The notes under the pieces: model-generated
Databases searched by the model: none
Told to the model about the DNA's origin: nothing
Seen by the model: the letters and a program-made list of their open reading frames with translations, nothing else
Origin: Vanilla planifolia
Lineage: Eukaryota > Streptophyta > Magnoliopsida > Asparagales > Orchidaceae
Length of the DNA stretch: 64,000 bases
Direction: 5' to 3'
NCBI GenBank assembly: GCA_023846275.1
Contig: JAIUJO010000291.1
Location: forward strand, 283,001 to 347,000
Part shown: positions 55,246 to 64,000 of the stretch, in pieces
Layout: each line of letters begins with the position of its first letter
How positions within the stretch are numbered: the first letter of the stretch is position 1
Position numbers and translations under genes: made by a program

Positions 55246-56298
55246 TCTATCAAACACAATAAAGGCAAATGATTCTAGATGGTTGCATCAAGGCAGGTTT
55301 CATCTTGGCCATTCGATCAAGTAAAACAAGATTTGAGATATTCAATTCATCAAAGTTAAAGAAGTATTAGATTTGGATTATAGGATTTAGATAAGAGACA
55401 TTTAGGATGTTAAATTAAGGACAAATTATTTTAAAAGGTGAAAATAAACAAAGCTTTTTGATGGACTAAGACATAACCACAGCCATCTAATTTCGTGACA
55501 AGAATCGAGCTCTTGTTGTGGATAGAATAAGTACCATCCAATCAAAGAATGGATGAAGAAAAATAATTTGTGTTTCAATTGCTAAATTATAGATAGACAT
55601 TAGTCCCATATTACTCAGTGGAAAAATTGTTTTCACAATATAAAATCATTCATACATGTATAATATTTGCCAAACTTTAGCTATCTTTCTCCTTGCGGTC
55701 TAAGGATTTCAACACCTAGTTCAATTGTAAGCTTATATGATTATTGGTCATATTTGAGATCTAAAGTTACCCTTTAAACATATTACTCTAACTATGTTTA
55801 AGACTGCATCTAGACCAAGTTCAGACCTTCACATGACCTACTTTGTTTGTTTCATTTCTACATCTGTGAATGCACACTCAAGCAAGCTCGGACCATTATC
55901 TTTATGTTCGCATAAAACTTAGGATGTGACTTAAAAGGTTTTTAATGAAGAAAATTTGACATAATTAAAATTCCCATTTAATCAAAATTTAATAATGAAC
56001 TTGAAATTTGAGTATGAACTAAGTTTAATCAAAGAAATGATTGAGTGACAAAAAGGGAATCTAATATATGTCTTAAATGAAGAAAAGGATGATCAAATCA
56101 ACTACTTAAGTTAGGATTTCAAAGTGAGATAAATTGATATATGCCTTATAATTAATAAGCTAACAATCTATAACATTAAAAATAGTTTCATATTTAATAT
56201 CGATGATTTTAATCCTTAAAGTTTTTTGAAACTTCCAAGGTGCTTTGATGATCATAACATTATCTTCTTCAATGATGCCTATGTTCATATTTAAAAAT
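55246..56298. other. Unassigned sequence between satellite and LINE; possible gag knuckle trace
   Basis: Not satellite. Near 55550-55610 the plus strand reads WMKKNNLCFNC and then, after a stop, residues with a His, which loosely resembles the LCFxC knuckle of plant gypsy Gag. Only one such clue exists, so I leave it unassigned. The LINE target site lies at its right end. No open frame of useful length. Confidence 0.35.
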
Positions 56299-56317
56299 AA
56301 AGCTAATTTATTCTAAA
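56299..56317 (+). repeat. Left copy of LINE target-site duplication
   Basis: Nineteen bases, aaagctaatttattctaaa, just before the LINE 5' end at 56318. The partner at 62796-62814 differs at one base. This sets the 5' boundary of the element and shows the copy is not 5'-truncated in the usual way. Confidence 0.9.
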
Positions 56318-56848
56318 GTACATAACACTGATTGTAGCGTCGGGAAGGAGCTGATGGGAGTAGCGGGAAGGAACCAGCGGGAACGACGGGAAGGAGCTGG
56401 CTTACAGTGGCATCAGAGAAATGACAGTGATCAGCAACGGGTGGGGGATGGGTGCTCCTGGTCAGAGCTCACAGGTTGGGCCACCTTGCAGGGCCTGAGA
56501 TCTAGTGAGGGCGTTGCTATCCTGGGACCAACAGTGTGGGCCACCATCGTCGTTCTTCTGATCAGGAGAGACAATGCTTACGGTGGTGTGTCTCGGCGGA
56601 GGTGCGGCGGAAACTTGGGCACAGTAGTCAAATACCAACTACCAACGGTCGTATGTGCGTTGGCCACGTGTCAGTCTCGACCGTTGCATTTTTCCTACAG
56701 GTGGGTCCAGGAAATTTCAATTTGTACCTAGACCTGGTAAGCACGGTGGTGCTCGAACTAGATTAATAGCTCTTTTATCCAGCGGAGCACCATACCGCTC
56801 CACCCTCGAGCTTGGGCTGCACCACCTATTGCCCTAGCGATACTGGAA
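56318..56848 (+). promoter_or_regulatory. LINE 5' untranslated region, probable internal promoter
   Basis: About 530 bp, much richer in G+C than the flank. Four copies of a gggaagga-like word are spaced through the start: cgggaaggag at 56341, cgggaaggaa at 56364, cgggaacga at 56378 and cgggaaggag at 56387. LINEs carry their promoter inside the 5' end, so these short repeats are candidate regulatory elements; that is inference. A frame at 56354-56731 (125 codons) is open but has no recognised domain and precedes the likely ORF1 start. Confidence 0.6.
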
Positions 56849-58496
56849 ATGGCAGGGAGTAAGACCTGGAGGAGTAATAAGAAGACTTGGACTTCTGGAA
56901 GCAACTCTCCTACGTGGGAGGCATCCTCCTCAACGTCTGAGGGTGGCTTGGTGACTGTTGTAGGAATGCATCATAACCCCCAAGGTTCTTACATTGTGGG
57001 GGATATCCTCTTAGGCCAACTAGGTGCACAAGAGGGGGAGACACCATAGGGCCAATGGCGGAGCTTGTTGCCTTAGGGATTGCACCTGCCCCTCAGGAAC
57101 AGAGAATCACTACTGTGGAAGCTCTGGAGGGTGGTTCGACGAGCAAGGATCTATAGGTGCCACTGGATTAGAAATAAAAGGAGGAGGGGGCTGTCGGATA
57201 CAAGCCCTGCGACGGGAAACCAGTGCAAATGGAGGCCGAGAATCATGCAACTATCGAAACCCAGGTGAGCTTCAGGGAAGCCTTAACTGCAAACAAAAAT
57301 GTTTGTTACAACAGTCTGGTGACCTTGTATGTTGGCTGGCGAACATAGACGTCAAGGAGCGTACTACAGGAATTCCTTTTTATATGGAAGGAGGCTACGT
57401 TCTCATGTCTTCAGATGCTTACCAGCTGCGCATCGAATTTCATAAATTCGACCTAGTAGGCTGAATCTACGAAAATACTCTCCCCTTTCCCGTCATTGTG
57501 CGGGTATTGCTCAAGCGATGGGGCCACTACAAGAACTTCAAGGCCTTCGATCTATCCTCTAGCTACTTCTGCTTGCATTTTGAATCCATCAATGATTGGA
57601 ACGACGTCTGGCTCGGTAGCCCATGGTAGATCGCTGGCCAAGCTATGGGGCTCGATATTTGGACGCATGAATTCAGTCCTAAGTCTGCCTTTGTGATGCG
57701 TGCACCGGTCTGGGTATGGTTCCCAGGCCTCCCGCTTATCTACTGGGACATAGACAAAATTCTTCGTATAGCCAAGTCCATTGGTGAACCCTTCCTTTTT
57801 GATGGTTGGACTGTCAGTTTGGAGCACTCTTCCTACGTGGGGGTGTGCATTCGAGTGGATCTTTCGAAGCCACTGAAGCCGAGAATATGGCTCAAAGGAG
57901 AATTCAGGAGATCCTTTCAAATCTTTGAGTATGAGGGGCTGTCGTGGATCTGCTTCACCTGCGGCAATGTTTGACATGGAGAGCCACTGTAAGCATGAGG
58001 CGACGTGGTCTGCTTGTCCTGGTGTTCCCTTGACTACGGTCGAGGGAAGGGTGTATCGCATGGGGACGTGGAGAAGGCCCTTGGCAAGGATAACCTAAAG
58101 GTGCTGGATGATATCTATGATTCTCGTAAGCAGGAAGTGCATGCACATTTTACACATGGAGAGGAGCAAGGGTAGGGGCCTTGGATGCTTGTGCAGTGCA
58201 GGAGACCTAGTCGCAATGGCCCCACTGTAATGGCTAGCTGGCCTCCCGAGAAAGTCACTAGTCGCAGATCTCGTGGCAACGATATTGCCTGCACGTCTCG
58301 AGGACCCAGAAGCCTGTCCAGGGAATGTGGCAGAAGCAGAGTAAAGTGGGCTCCAGAGTCTGGGGATAGTAAGGTTCAGATGCAGAGTAGCCCAGAGAGC
58401 AACTGCTTGAAGGTGATGAACACGGGCCATGTGGCCCGAGGAGATGGGCATACATTGACTCTGCCCTTGCCATCTATGGAGCAAGTGGGAGATTAG
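56849..58496 (+). pseudogene. LINE ORF1, DUF4283-like nucleic-acid-binding protein, frameshifted
   Basis: ORF1 proteins of plant L1 elements package the RNA. The likely start is the ATG at 56849 (MAGSKTWRSNKKTW). The reading then shifts frame near 57050 and again by about 57350. From about 57450 it follows the DUF4283 plan: LLKRWGHYKNFKAFDLSS, DWNDVWLGSPW followed by a stop, VWVWFPGLPLIYWDIDK, VCIRVDLSKPLKPRIW and FEYEGLSWICFTCGNV. A CCHC knuckle starts here (C-F-T-C-G-N-V) but is broken by a TGA at 57973 and a likely 2-bp deletion a few bases later. The tail contains GPWMLVQCRR, a motif seen after the knuckle in this family, and ends with TAG at 58493. Frames on the opposite strand (57552-58061, 58095-58664) are shadows. 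Confidence 0.85.
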
Positions 58497-58650
58497 GTCA
58501 ACAACCTTGATGGGTTTGGCACTTAATATGAAACTCTCTAAGGGCTGCGCTTCGTGGGGTGTAGCAGCCAATAAGTTTGTTGATGGCGGGAGCTGGATCA
58601 TTTGCGAATGCGTGAGTGCATGGAAGAACTTAACCTTTGCCAACATAAAT

Positions 58651-59320
58651 ATGGGAATTATCATCTAGAACATCAGAGGACCTAAGAAGTTTAAGTCAAG
58701 GAGCTATTTGCAATGTCTGGCTCGCGAGGGAAATGTGGATGTCGTGGTGCTTATGAGAAGGAAGGGGCAGACCTTCTCCCGACGTGACGCAAATAGGATC
58801 TTAGGAAGGGACTGGGAGTTTGCGGCCCAGCCCTTATTGGCAATGTCTGCTGGAATCATTCTTTTGTGGAAGAAGGGGTTTCAGCTTTCGATCATGGCGG
58901 CCTCTGCTCACATGGTGGCGTGCTCGATCACCCCTCGTGCTGATTGCATTCTTGACTATTTTTCGTTTATGGACCAAGAGATCACCCTAAACGGTAGGAG
59001 ATTTGGGATGCCATTTGGCTCTCTCATTATGGTAACTTCCCCCTCATTGTTGTCGGGGATCTAAACTTGGTTATGGCCAGGGAAGAGAAATGCAAAGGGA
59101 GACGTTTTATTTACGGTAGGGATCACCAAAACTTTGCTGACTTCATGCAGGACCTTCAGCTTGCTGACCTGGGATTCTCTGGCAACCAGTTCACATGGTG
59201 TAACGAAAAGCAGGGAGGCACGAGTATCTTTGAGCGGCTTGACCTTATTCTAAAGAATCCTGCTGATTTGCGTGCGTTCCTTGAGAGCTCTGTGGATCAT
59301 CTTTTCAAGCTCTGATCGGT
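58651..59320 (+). pseudogene. LINE ORF2, APE-like endonuclease domain, inactive
   Basis: The ATG at 58651 begins MGIII, then a stop replaces the Trp of the W-N-x-R-G motif, followed by NIRGPKKF, as at the start of plant L1 ORF2. The endonuclease would nick target DNA to prime reverse transcription. The metal-binding Glu expected in the Q-E-T-K region is lost (VVVLMRRKG). A frameshift near 59000 moves the reading to VVGDLNLVMAREEKC, with the G-D-x-N motif kept, then FTWCNEKQGGTSIFERLD. The S-D-H catalytic triad near the end reads S-V-H after an internal stop. So at least two catalytic residues are gone. ORF2 as a whole runs to the TGA at 62721. Confidence 0.85.
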
Positions 59321-61230
59321 CCATTACCCAATGTTGCTCAACATGGGACGCAGCAACCCGTGGCCGAAGTCCTGCAAGTTATTTTTTGAGATCGTATGGC
59401 TTAACTACCCACAATCTTTTCAAGTGGCGCATCAGGTTTGGCACAGGCAGGCGAAGGGAAATCCTATGGAGATTGTCTCGACAAAGTTTAAGCACTCCTT
59501 GCTGGCACTGCGCAGATCGAGTTGGGAGGAGGTGGGGACTTTGGTTAATTAGAATGAGGAGCTAGAGCATGGCATTGATGAGCTGTAGTCCAGAGAGTCA
59601 ACGGAGGGCCTTTTTTAGGAGGACCAAGTGCGGCTCAGGAATTTTGTTACTGTATTCCATCGTGGCTGCACTAACGAGGAGCAGTGGTGGTGGTAGCTTG
59701 CCAAAGTTCACTAGGTGCAACTTCGGGATGACAACACGAGATTCTTTCACAATGTGGCTATGTATCGGGCTCAGACGAACTGAATCACCTTGCTGCGGGG
59801 CGATGAAGATTGGGTGGCAGACCCTCGGGACAGTATTTGGGCGTGTTGTAATGGATTATTTTGAACGCAAATGGAGTTTCAGGGACCCCAGGAACTTGTC
59901 GCAAATTACCTCGCCTCTAGGCATTGTGGATGTGGAGGCAGCTTCCAACCATGGCGGTAGGGTTTCTGAGGACAAAGTTATCGTGGCATTGCAGGGAATT
60001 AAGAGGACAGAGCCCCGGGTAGCGATGGGATTACAACGAAGTTCTTGCATGGCTACTGGGCCATCGTGTTCGATGGCGTTATTTGTGTTGTACTGGCATT
60101 CTTCGAGGAATGCAGGCTTCTTGATGGATGGAAGGATACTCTCATCATGCTGATTCTGGAGAAGCAGGGGGCGTGTAGGCCAGAGCATTGCCGGCCAGTT
60201 AGCCTTTGCAACACTGTCAATAAGGTGGTGGCGCGGGTCCTCGTCGGGATGCTGAAGCCGTTAACACCATGACTTATCTCACGTGAGCAAGCCGCGTTCA
60301 TCCCTCATTGTAGCATCTCTGAAAACATTAACATAGCACACTTGACTGCCGCATCGGGCCTCATGGCCGTGAAGCTTGACATGGAGCAGGCTTATGACCA
60401 CGTTTGTTGGGGTTCCTACTTGAGATGATGCTAGCTCTGGGCTTCTCTCCCATTTGGCACGATTGGATTGCGGCATGTATTAGGAGCCCGAGATTTGGTG
60501 TCCTCATTAATGGTGCTCGTCTCCCTTGAGTGGTTGCATAGTGGGGCCTCCAGTCGGGCTACATGCTTTTGCTCTATCTCTATGTCCTAGCCACCTAGTA
60601 TCTTTCATATTTGGAGGAATTATTAAATCAGTAGCTTCTTTGGGGTCAGGCCGAGGAAGCACACATTGTGTATATCACATCTTCTATTCGTGAATGATGT
60701 CCTCCTTTTTGCTCCCACCACCCACATCGCTGCACACACTGTGTAGAGCATCATGTAGGCTTTCGGGGAAGCCATTGGGCTGTGGGTCATCCAAGAGAAG
60801 TCCAGGGTCTTCTTCAGCTCTAAATTCAACAGAAAGAAATTTAGGCTGATGCTTCGAAAGCTCCACATGGAGCCCCGCCGGATGCTTACCTACTTGGTAA
60901 TCCCCATCGCAGCGAGGTGCCTGTCCAAGGCAGACCTCAACTTCTTGGTCCAGAGATTGGACGCTATGATGATCAACTGGCGCGTTCGGTCGCTCTCACT
61001 TGTGGACAGGGCTGGCTTGGCCTACTTGGTCCTCAACGCCATCCCCTGCCATGTTCTGAGACACTATGTGGTGCCGACGGGGATCATAGATGATATGCAG
61101 AGACGCATTAGAAAGTTCCTCTAAGGTGGGACCAACTGCGTGAAGGCCATGCATTATGCAGCTCGAGATCGCATTATGCCGCCGAAAGCTTTGGGCGAGC
61201 TTGGCCTCTGGACCACCGCATTTGGCACCG
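59321..61230 (+). pseudogene. LINE ORF2, reverse transcriptase domain, active site mutated
   Basis: The RT frame is mostly continuous with the endonuclease frame. Landmarks: LRDDNTRFFHNVAMYRAQ near 59725; a short excursion to another frame at about 59850-60010; RAPGSDGI near 60012; CRPVSLCNTVNKVVARVL near 60190; LISREQAAFIPH; motif A KLDMEQAYDHVCW at 60372-60410 with its catalytic Asp intact; LALGFSPIWHDWIAACIRSP near 60430; and motif C at 60687-60698, which reads F-V-N-D where F-A-D-D is usual, so the first catalytic Asp is lost. Next come the thumb-like region with MLRKLHMEPRRMLTYL (60849 on) and MQRRIRKFL followed by a stop. Several further stops occur between motifs A and C. This RT would not polymerise. 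Confidence 0.9.
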
Positions 61231-61735
61231 GATGCTCCAAATGGACAATTACAGACACATCCTCAACCGAGAACCCAATCTCTGGATGGACATGATGAGG
61301 AGGAAATACTCAATGAATGACCCGCATATGAAGGTCCCTCGTAATGCATCCTCTGTATGCAAAATGGTGATCGGGGGTGATGCCGGAAGAAATATCCTTC
61401 TTTCTCTGGCGCATCGGTGAAGGGCGGTCCGTGAGGTTCTCGAAGGACAACTGGCTGGGCATCCTCCCCCTATGCTGCTGGCTGACCTTCATCAATATGG
61501 ATTCTCAATGGCTGGCCAGTGTCGTCGAAGGCTTCATGCCTACCGGGAACTGGAATTTGGAAGAAATCCACACCTGGGCCAGCGAGGAGCTCATGGACTG
61601 GGTCTTGCACCTTTCGAGAGCCTTGAGGTCTTCTCTAGATGTTTTACTTGAGTATTGTCTGTAATGCTCGGAAGACCGGCAGGTGTGACGGTAGTCGGGC
61701 CATGGAAGAGATTTGTGGCATCTAGAAGATCAAAG
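61231..61735 (+). pseudogene. LINE ORF2, linker between RT and zinc finger
   Basis: Reading moves to a second frame at 61232 (MLQMDNYRHILNREPNLW) and back at about 61377 to WRIGEGRSVRFSKDNWLG. The latter resembles the conserved 'IGdG..I.FW.D.W.G' segment in plant LINEs between RT and zf-RVT, with the Trp of 'FW' replaced by Ser. Two frameshifts fall within this 0.5 kb. Confidence 0.7.
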
Positions 61736-61935
61736 CTATGCCCAGGGTTCGCATTTTTATGTGGAGGGTCGTTGACGACTTCCTCCCTACGACGGCATGG
61801 CTGGCCGGACAAGGGTTATGCAAGGACCCTATCTGCCAGCAGCGCTGCGAGGTGGAGGAGACCATGCAACACAAATTTTGGGATTGCCCGCATGCTCATG
61901 GCCTTTGGCTAACCGCCAGGCTTGCGTGGCGTTGA
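61736..61935 (+). pseudogene. LINE ORF2, zf-RVT zinc finger (residues intact)
   Basis: MPRVRIFMWRVVDDFLP opens the domain, and CQQRCEVEETMQHKFWDC supplies the Cys-x3-Cys...His-x4-Cys set expected of zf-RVT. All four ligands remain, unlike in the fragment at 31755-32140. The domain is thought to aid nucleic-acid binding next to the RT. The methionine at 61738 is internal. A stop follows at 61933 and the frame changes before the RNase H. Confidence 0.85.
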
Positions 61936-62225
61936 CTGTGCTGGGCCAGTCAACTGTCGCGGGCTCACTGTTCATCGATCTCCTTCTCCGCTTCGTTGGC
62001 TTGCCTACTACACGTCGTGGTGATGGGGAGTGGAATGCTTCCATTCTTGCCACTACGATTTACTACATTTGGATTAGGAGGAATGCAGAAGACATAAATA
62101 TCCGGTGCCTTCACCGAGCTGACTCTCCTGGACTATTAAGATCGAGGTAAAATCTATTCTCAACCGGCATACCATCCTTTCCTCCCTGTCATACGGGAAA
62201 CCTGGCAATTCTTTGGATTTACTCG

Positions 62226-62723
62226 TTGTGCATGGTTGGCTTCCCCCTAACAGGATGGATAAAACTGAATTGCGATGATGTGGTTGGTGACTCTATTATG
62301 GGTCTAGACATGATCATGAAGGATTACATAGGCAGACCCTGCTTGGCAGCTGGCAAGAGGATGTTCTCCCAGGAGGTGGACATGATGGAGGCCCATGCTT
62401 TACTTATGGCCCTTGATACACTGAGGGAATCCCTTCCCCTGTACCGTGCTGTGGAATTCCAAACTGACTTGATGTCGGCAGTTAAGGTGGTGCGTGAGAT
62501 GCTCTCCCACTCTCCTACAATGGGTGCTTTTACTGAGGCCATTCAGTTTGCCAGGGGTCTTGCGGCTGTCCAGTTCACTCACATCCCTAGATACGGGAAC
62601 GTGCTTGCCTATTAGGCTACACGGGCTGCTTGCCCTAAGGAGTTTATTTGGGCCCCTAGGGATTCTCTCCCTAAGCCCCTACTCAAGCTCATGTTGTCTC
62701 ACTTCACGTTTGATCCTCCTTGA
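62226..62723 (+). pseudogene. LINE ORF2, C-terminal RNase H (RVT_3) domain
   Basis: Residues WIKLNCDDVVGDSIMGLDM hold the first catalytic Asp; VDMMEAHALLMALDTL holds the Glu; VEFQTDLMSAVKVV holds the third acidic residue; then VQFTHIPRYGNVLAY, where the usual 'N..AD.LA' has Tyr for Asp and a stop follows at 62613. The end, LPKPLLKLMLSHFTFDPP and TGA at 62721, matches the C-terminus of the smaller LINE fragment. Acquired RNase H domains of this kind are known in plant L1 elements. One of four catalytic residues is lost, and the link to the preceding domain is frameshifted. Confidence 0.85.
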
Positions 62724-62795
62724 GGATTCTTCTTGTAACTCATGTATTGCATGGCCATTTTGATATAATATATATATTATACCTACTTCAAAAAA
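62724..62795 (+). other. LINE 3' untranslated region and A-run
   Basis: Seventy bases after the ORF2 stop, with a TATATAATATA stretch and then tacctacttc and a run of nine A (62790-62798), the last few shared with the target-site duplication. The A-run marks the 3' end copied from RNA. Confidence 0.85.
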
Positions 62796-62814
62796 AAAGC
62801 TATTTTATTCTAAA
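62796..62814 (+). repeat. Right copy of LINE target-site duplication
   Basis: Partner of 56299-56317 with one mismatch in 19 bases. Because the A-run runs into it, up to three of its leading A residues could belong to the tail instead. Confidence 0.9.
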
Positions 62815-64000
62815 CGAGCCCATTAAAACAAAATGCTAAAAAGTTAAGGCTTTGTCTCTTCAAACAAAAGGGTCACCTAATAACCTTCCACATTTGATGA
62901 TGACAAGATATAAATATTTTAATAAAAATAGAACAAATAGAAGAATATATTTATTAAATAATAAGAGATATTAAAAAAAAATTTATTTGCTCCTACTTTT
63001 TACAACTTTTTACATCAAACTCCCCTCACTTGAGTAATTTTAGTTTGTTTATTTTTTAACACTACATTCATCAATTACTCCATCTAATCAATATCATTAA
63101 TTGTTTTTGTTATTAACTCATGAAATACGACATCTATGTTTTCATCTTTCGAATTGTTAAATCAAATTAGGAAAATTTTTAATTATCTCTTTTTTATTAA
63201 AAGATTAAACAATTTAAATCATGAGAAATAACATACTCTATCCATATACATACTAATTGTCATGTCATTTTTAAGTTGATATTTTACCTAACCTAGTTTT
63301 TTGTTTTTATCTTTCAATTGCACACTATTGCATGAATTACTAAACAAAGATACAAATTAGTCTCATTTTCTCAATTCGTTATAATAATCATAAAGCGATG
63401 TTTCATAAAATTCACTACCACTAAATTAAATTGTTTTTTCTTTTTAATTATCTAATCAATTCAACAAATCCTATGATAAGCATATTTTATATTCTTATAT
63501 TATTTAATACAACTAAATTTAAAAACATTAATCTGAGTCACGAATTATAATTTTTCCTTCTAAACTTATGATTTTATGTTAAAAATAAATTTTCTTAATA
63601 GTCCACTAGTGGATAAGTAATGCTTAAGTTTAAAGAAAGATTTTACTTGCATTTCATTTTTGCATTATTTAGATATTTCCTAATTAGTTTTGCTTGACTT
63701 GGGAGTAGCTCAAATTAAATCTAACTTAGTTTAGCTAAAAGAGATTTTCTTCTACTACATTCAATCCAATTTCAAATTTCTATGAATTATCGAATAAATA
63801 AATCTAAATATTAATAAATTATTATTTCACCATTAAATAAAAATAACATAAATTGATGGCACATAATATAAAAAAATTAATTTCACGTAAATATCACATG
63901 ACTTTAGTTTTTAGCTACAGTAGAATAAAACCACAATCAAGGAAAATATTTGAAGAAAAGAATCAAATTATTTAAGTTGCATTCCATAACTCTAAGTACA
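62815..64000. other. Unassigned AT-rich sequence right of the LINE
   Basis: This continues the host sequence that stood at 55.3-56.3 kb before the LINE inserted. It contains no satellite unit, no open frame of note and no motif that I recognise. A mixed-composition block at 62990-63040 ('aactcccctcacttgag') could be an LTR or UTR piece, without further support. Confidence 0.4.

Larger units (their letters stand above)
56299..62814 (+). mobile_element. Structurally complete but dead plant L1-type LINE with target-site duplication
   Basis: A non-LTR retrotransposon of about 6.48 kb lies between two direct copies of a 19-bp target site: aaagctaatttattctaaa at 56299-56317 and the same sequence with one a-to-t difference at 62796-62814. 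In order it holds a G+C-rich 5' untranslated region, ORF1 (DUF4283-like with CCHC remnant), ORF2 (APE-like endonuclease, RT, zf-RVT zinc finger, RNase H), a short 3' untranslated region and an A-run at 62790-62798. Plant L1 elements have this order. All domains have stops or frameshifts, and catalytic residues are lost in the endonuclease, RT and RNase H, so it cannot move itself. It inserted outside the 0.41-kb array, in plain AT-rich sequence. Confidence 0.95.

Noticed and set aside
56354..56731. 125-codon open frame at the LINE 5' end as an extra gene
   Set aside because: No domain recognised; it overlaps other frames in the G+C-rich untranslated region and lies upstream of the likely ORF1 start.
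57552..58061. 169-codon minus-strand open frame
   Set aside because: Antisense shadow of the DUF4283-like domain.
58095..58664. 189-codon minus-strand open frame, longest in the window
   Set aside because: It is antisense to LINE ORF1 and the ORF1-ORF2 junction; the plus strand gives family motifs here and the minus strand gives none.

Overview
The window looks like nuclear DNA of a land plant in gene-poor heterochromatin. The best evidence is the decayed L1-type LINE at 56.3-62.8 kb. Its first ORF carries a plant DUF4283-like domain. Its second ORF ends in a zf-RVT zinc finger plus an RNase H domain of the RVT_3 type, an arrangement known from plant L1 elements. Remnants of Ty1/copia gag and Ty3/gypsy pol fit the same picture. 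The heavy decay of every element and the very AT-rich sequence suggest a large genome with slow turnover, such as a gymnosperm, but the sequence does not prove this. I find no intact host gene, no tRNA or rRNA gene, and nothing bacterial.

Layout. From 1 to about 1.2 kb, on the minus strand, lies a decayed Ty3/gypsy reverse transcriptase-RNase H segment whose downstream integrase would fall left of the window. From about 1.2 to 6.1 kb is AT-rich sequence that I cannot assign. From about 6.1 to 7.4 kb, on the plus strand, are remnants of Ty1/copia gag, with two broken zinc-knuckle regions 603 bp apart. From about 7.45 to 34.05 kb is a head-to-tail array of a highly diverged AT-rich repeat with a modal unit of about 405-425 bp, interrupted at 31.73-32.83 kb by a 5'-truncated LINE fragment. 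From 34.05 to 43.85 kb is an island of different sequence that alternates between TAATTATTA-type AT-rich stretches and strongly purine-biased stretches; it contains a tandem duplication with a period of about 1.07 kb. From 43.86 to 55.25 kb the same 0.41-kb repeat resumes in the same orientation. From 55.25 to 56.3 kb is unassigned sequence. From 56.30 to 62.81 kb is a structurally complete but coding-dead LINE, framed by a 19-bp target-site duplication with one mismatch. The rest is AT-rich and unassigned.

No genes here work together. The window is a record of repeat expansion and retrotransposon insertion. The main item of interest is the roughly 37 kb of old 0.41-kb satellite, about 90 units by my estimate. 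Its units share a small palindromic core and an internal duplication spaced exactly 60 bp in the three units I measured. Second is the purine-biased island that splits the array. All alignments were made by eye; no database search was possible.
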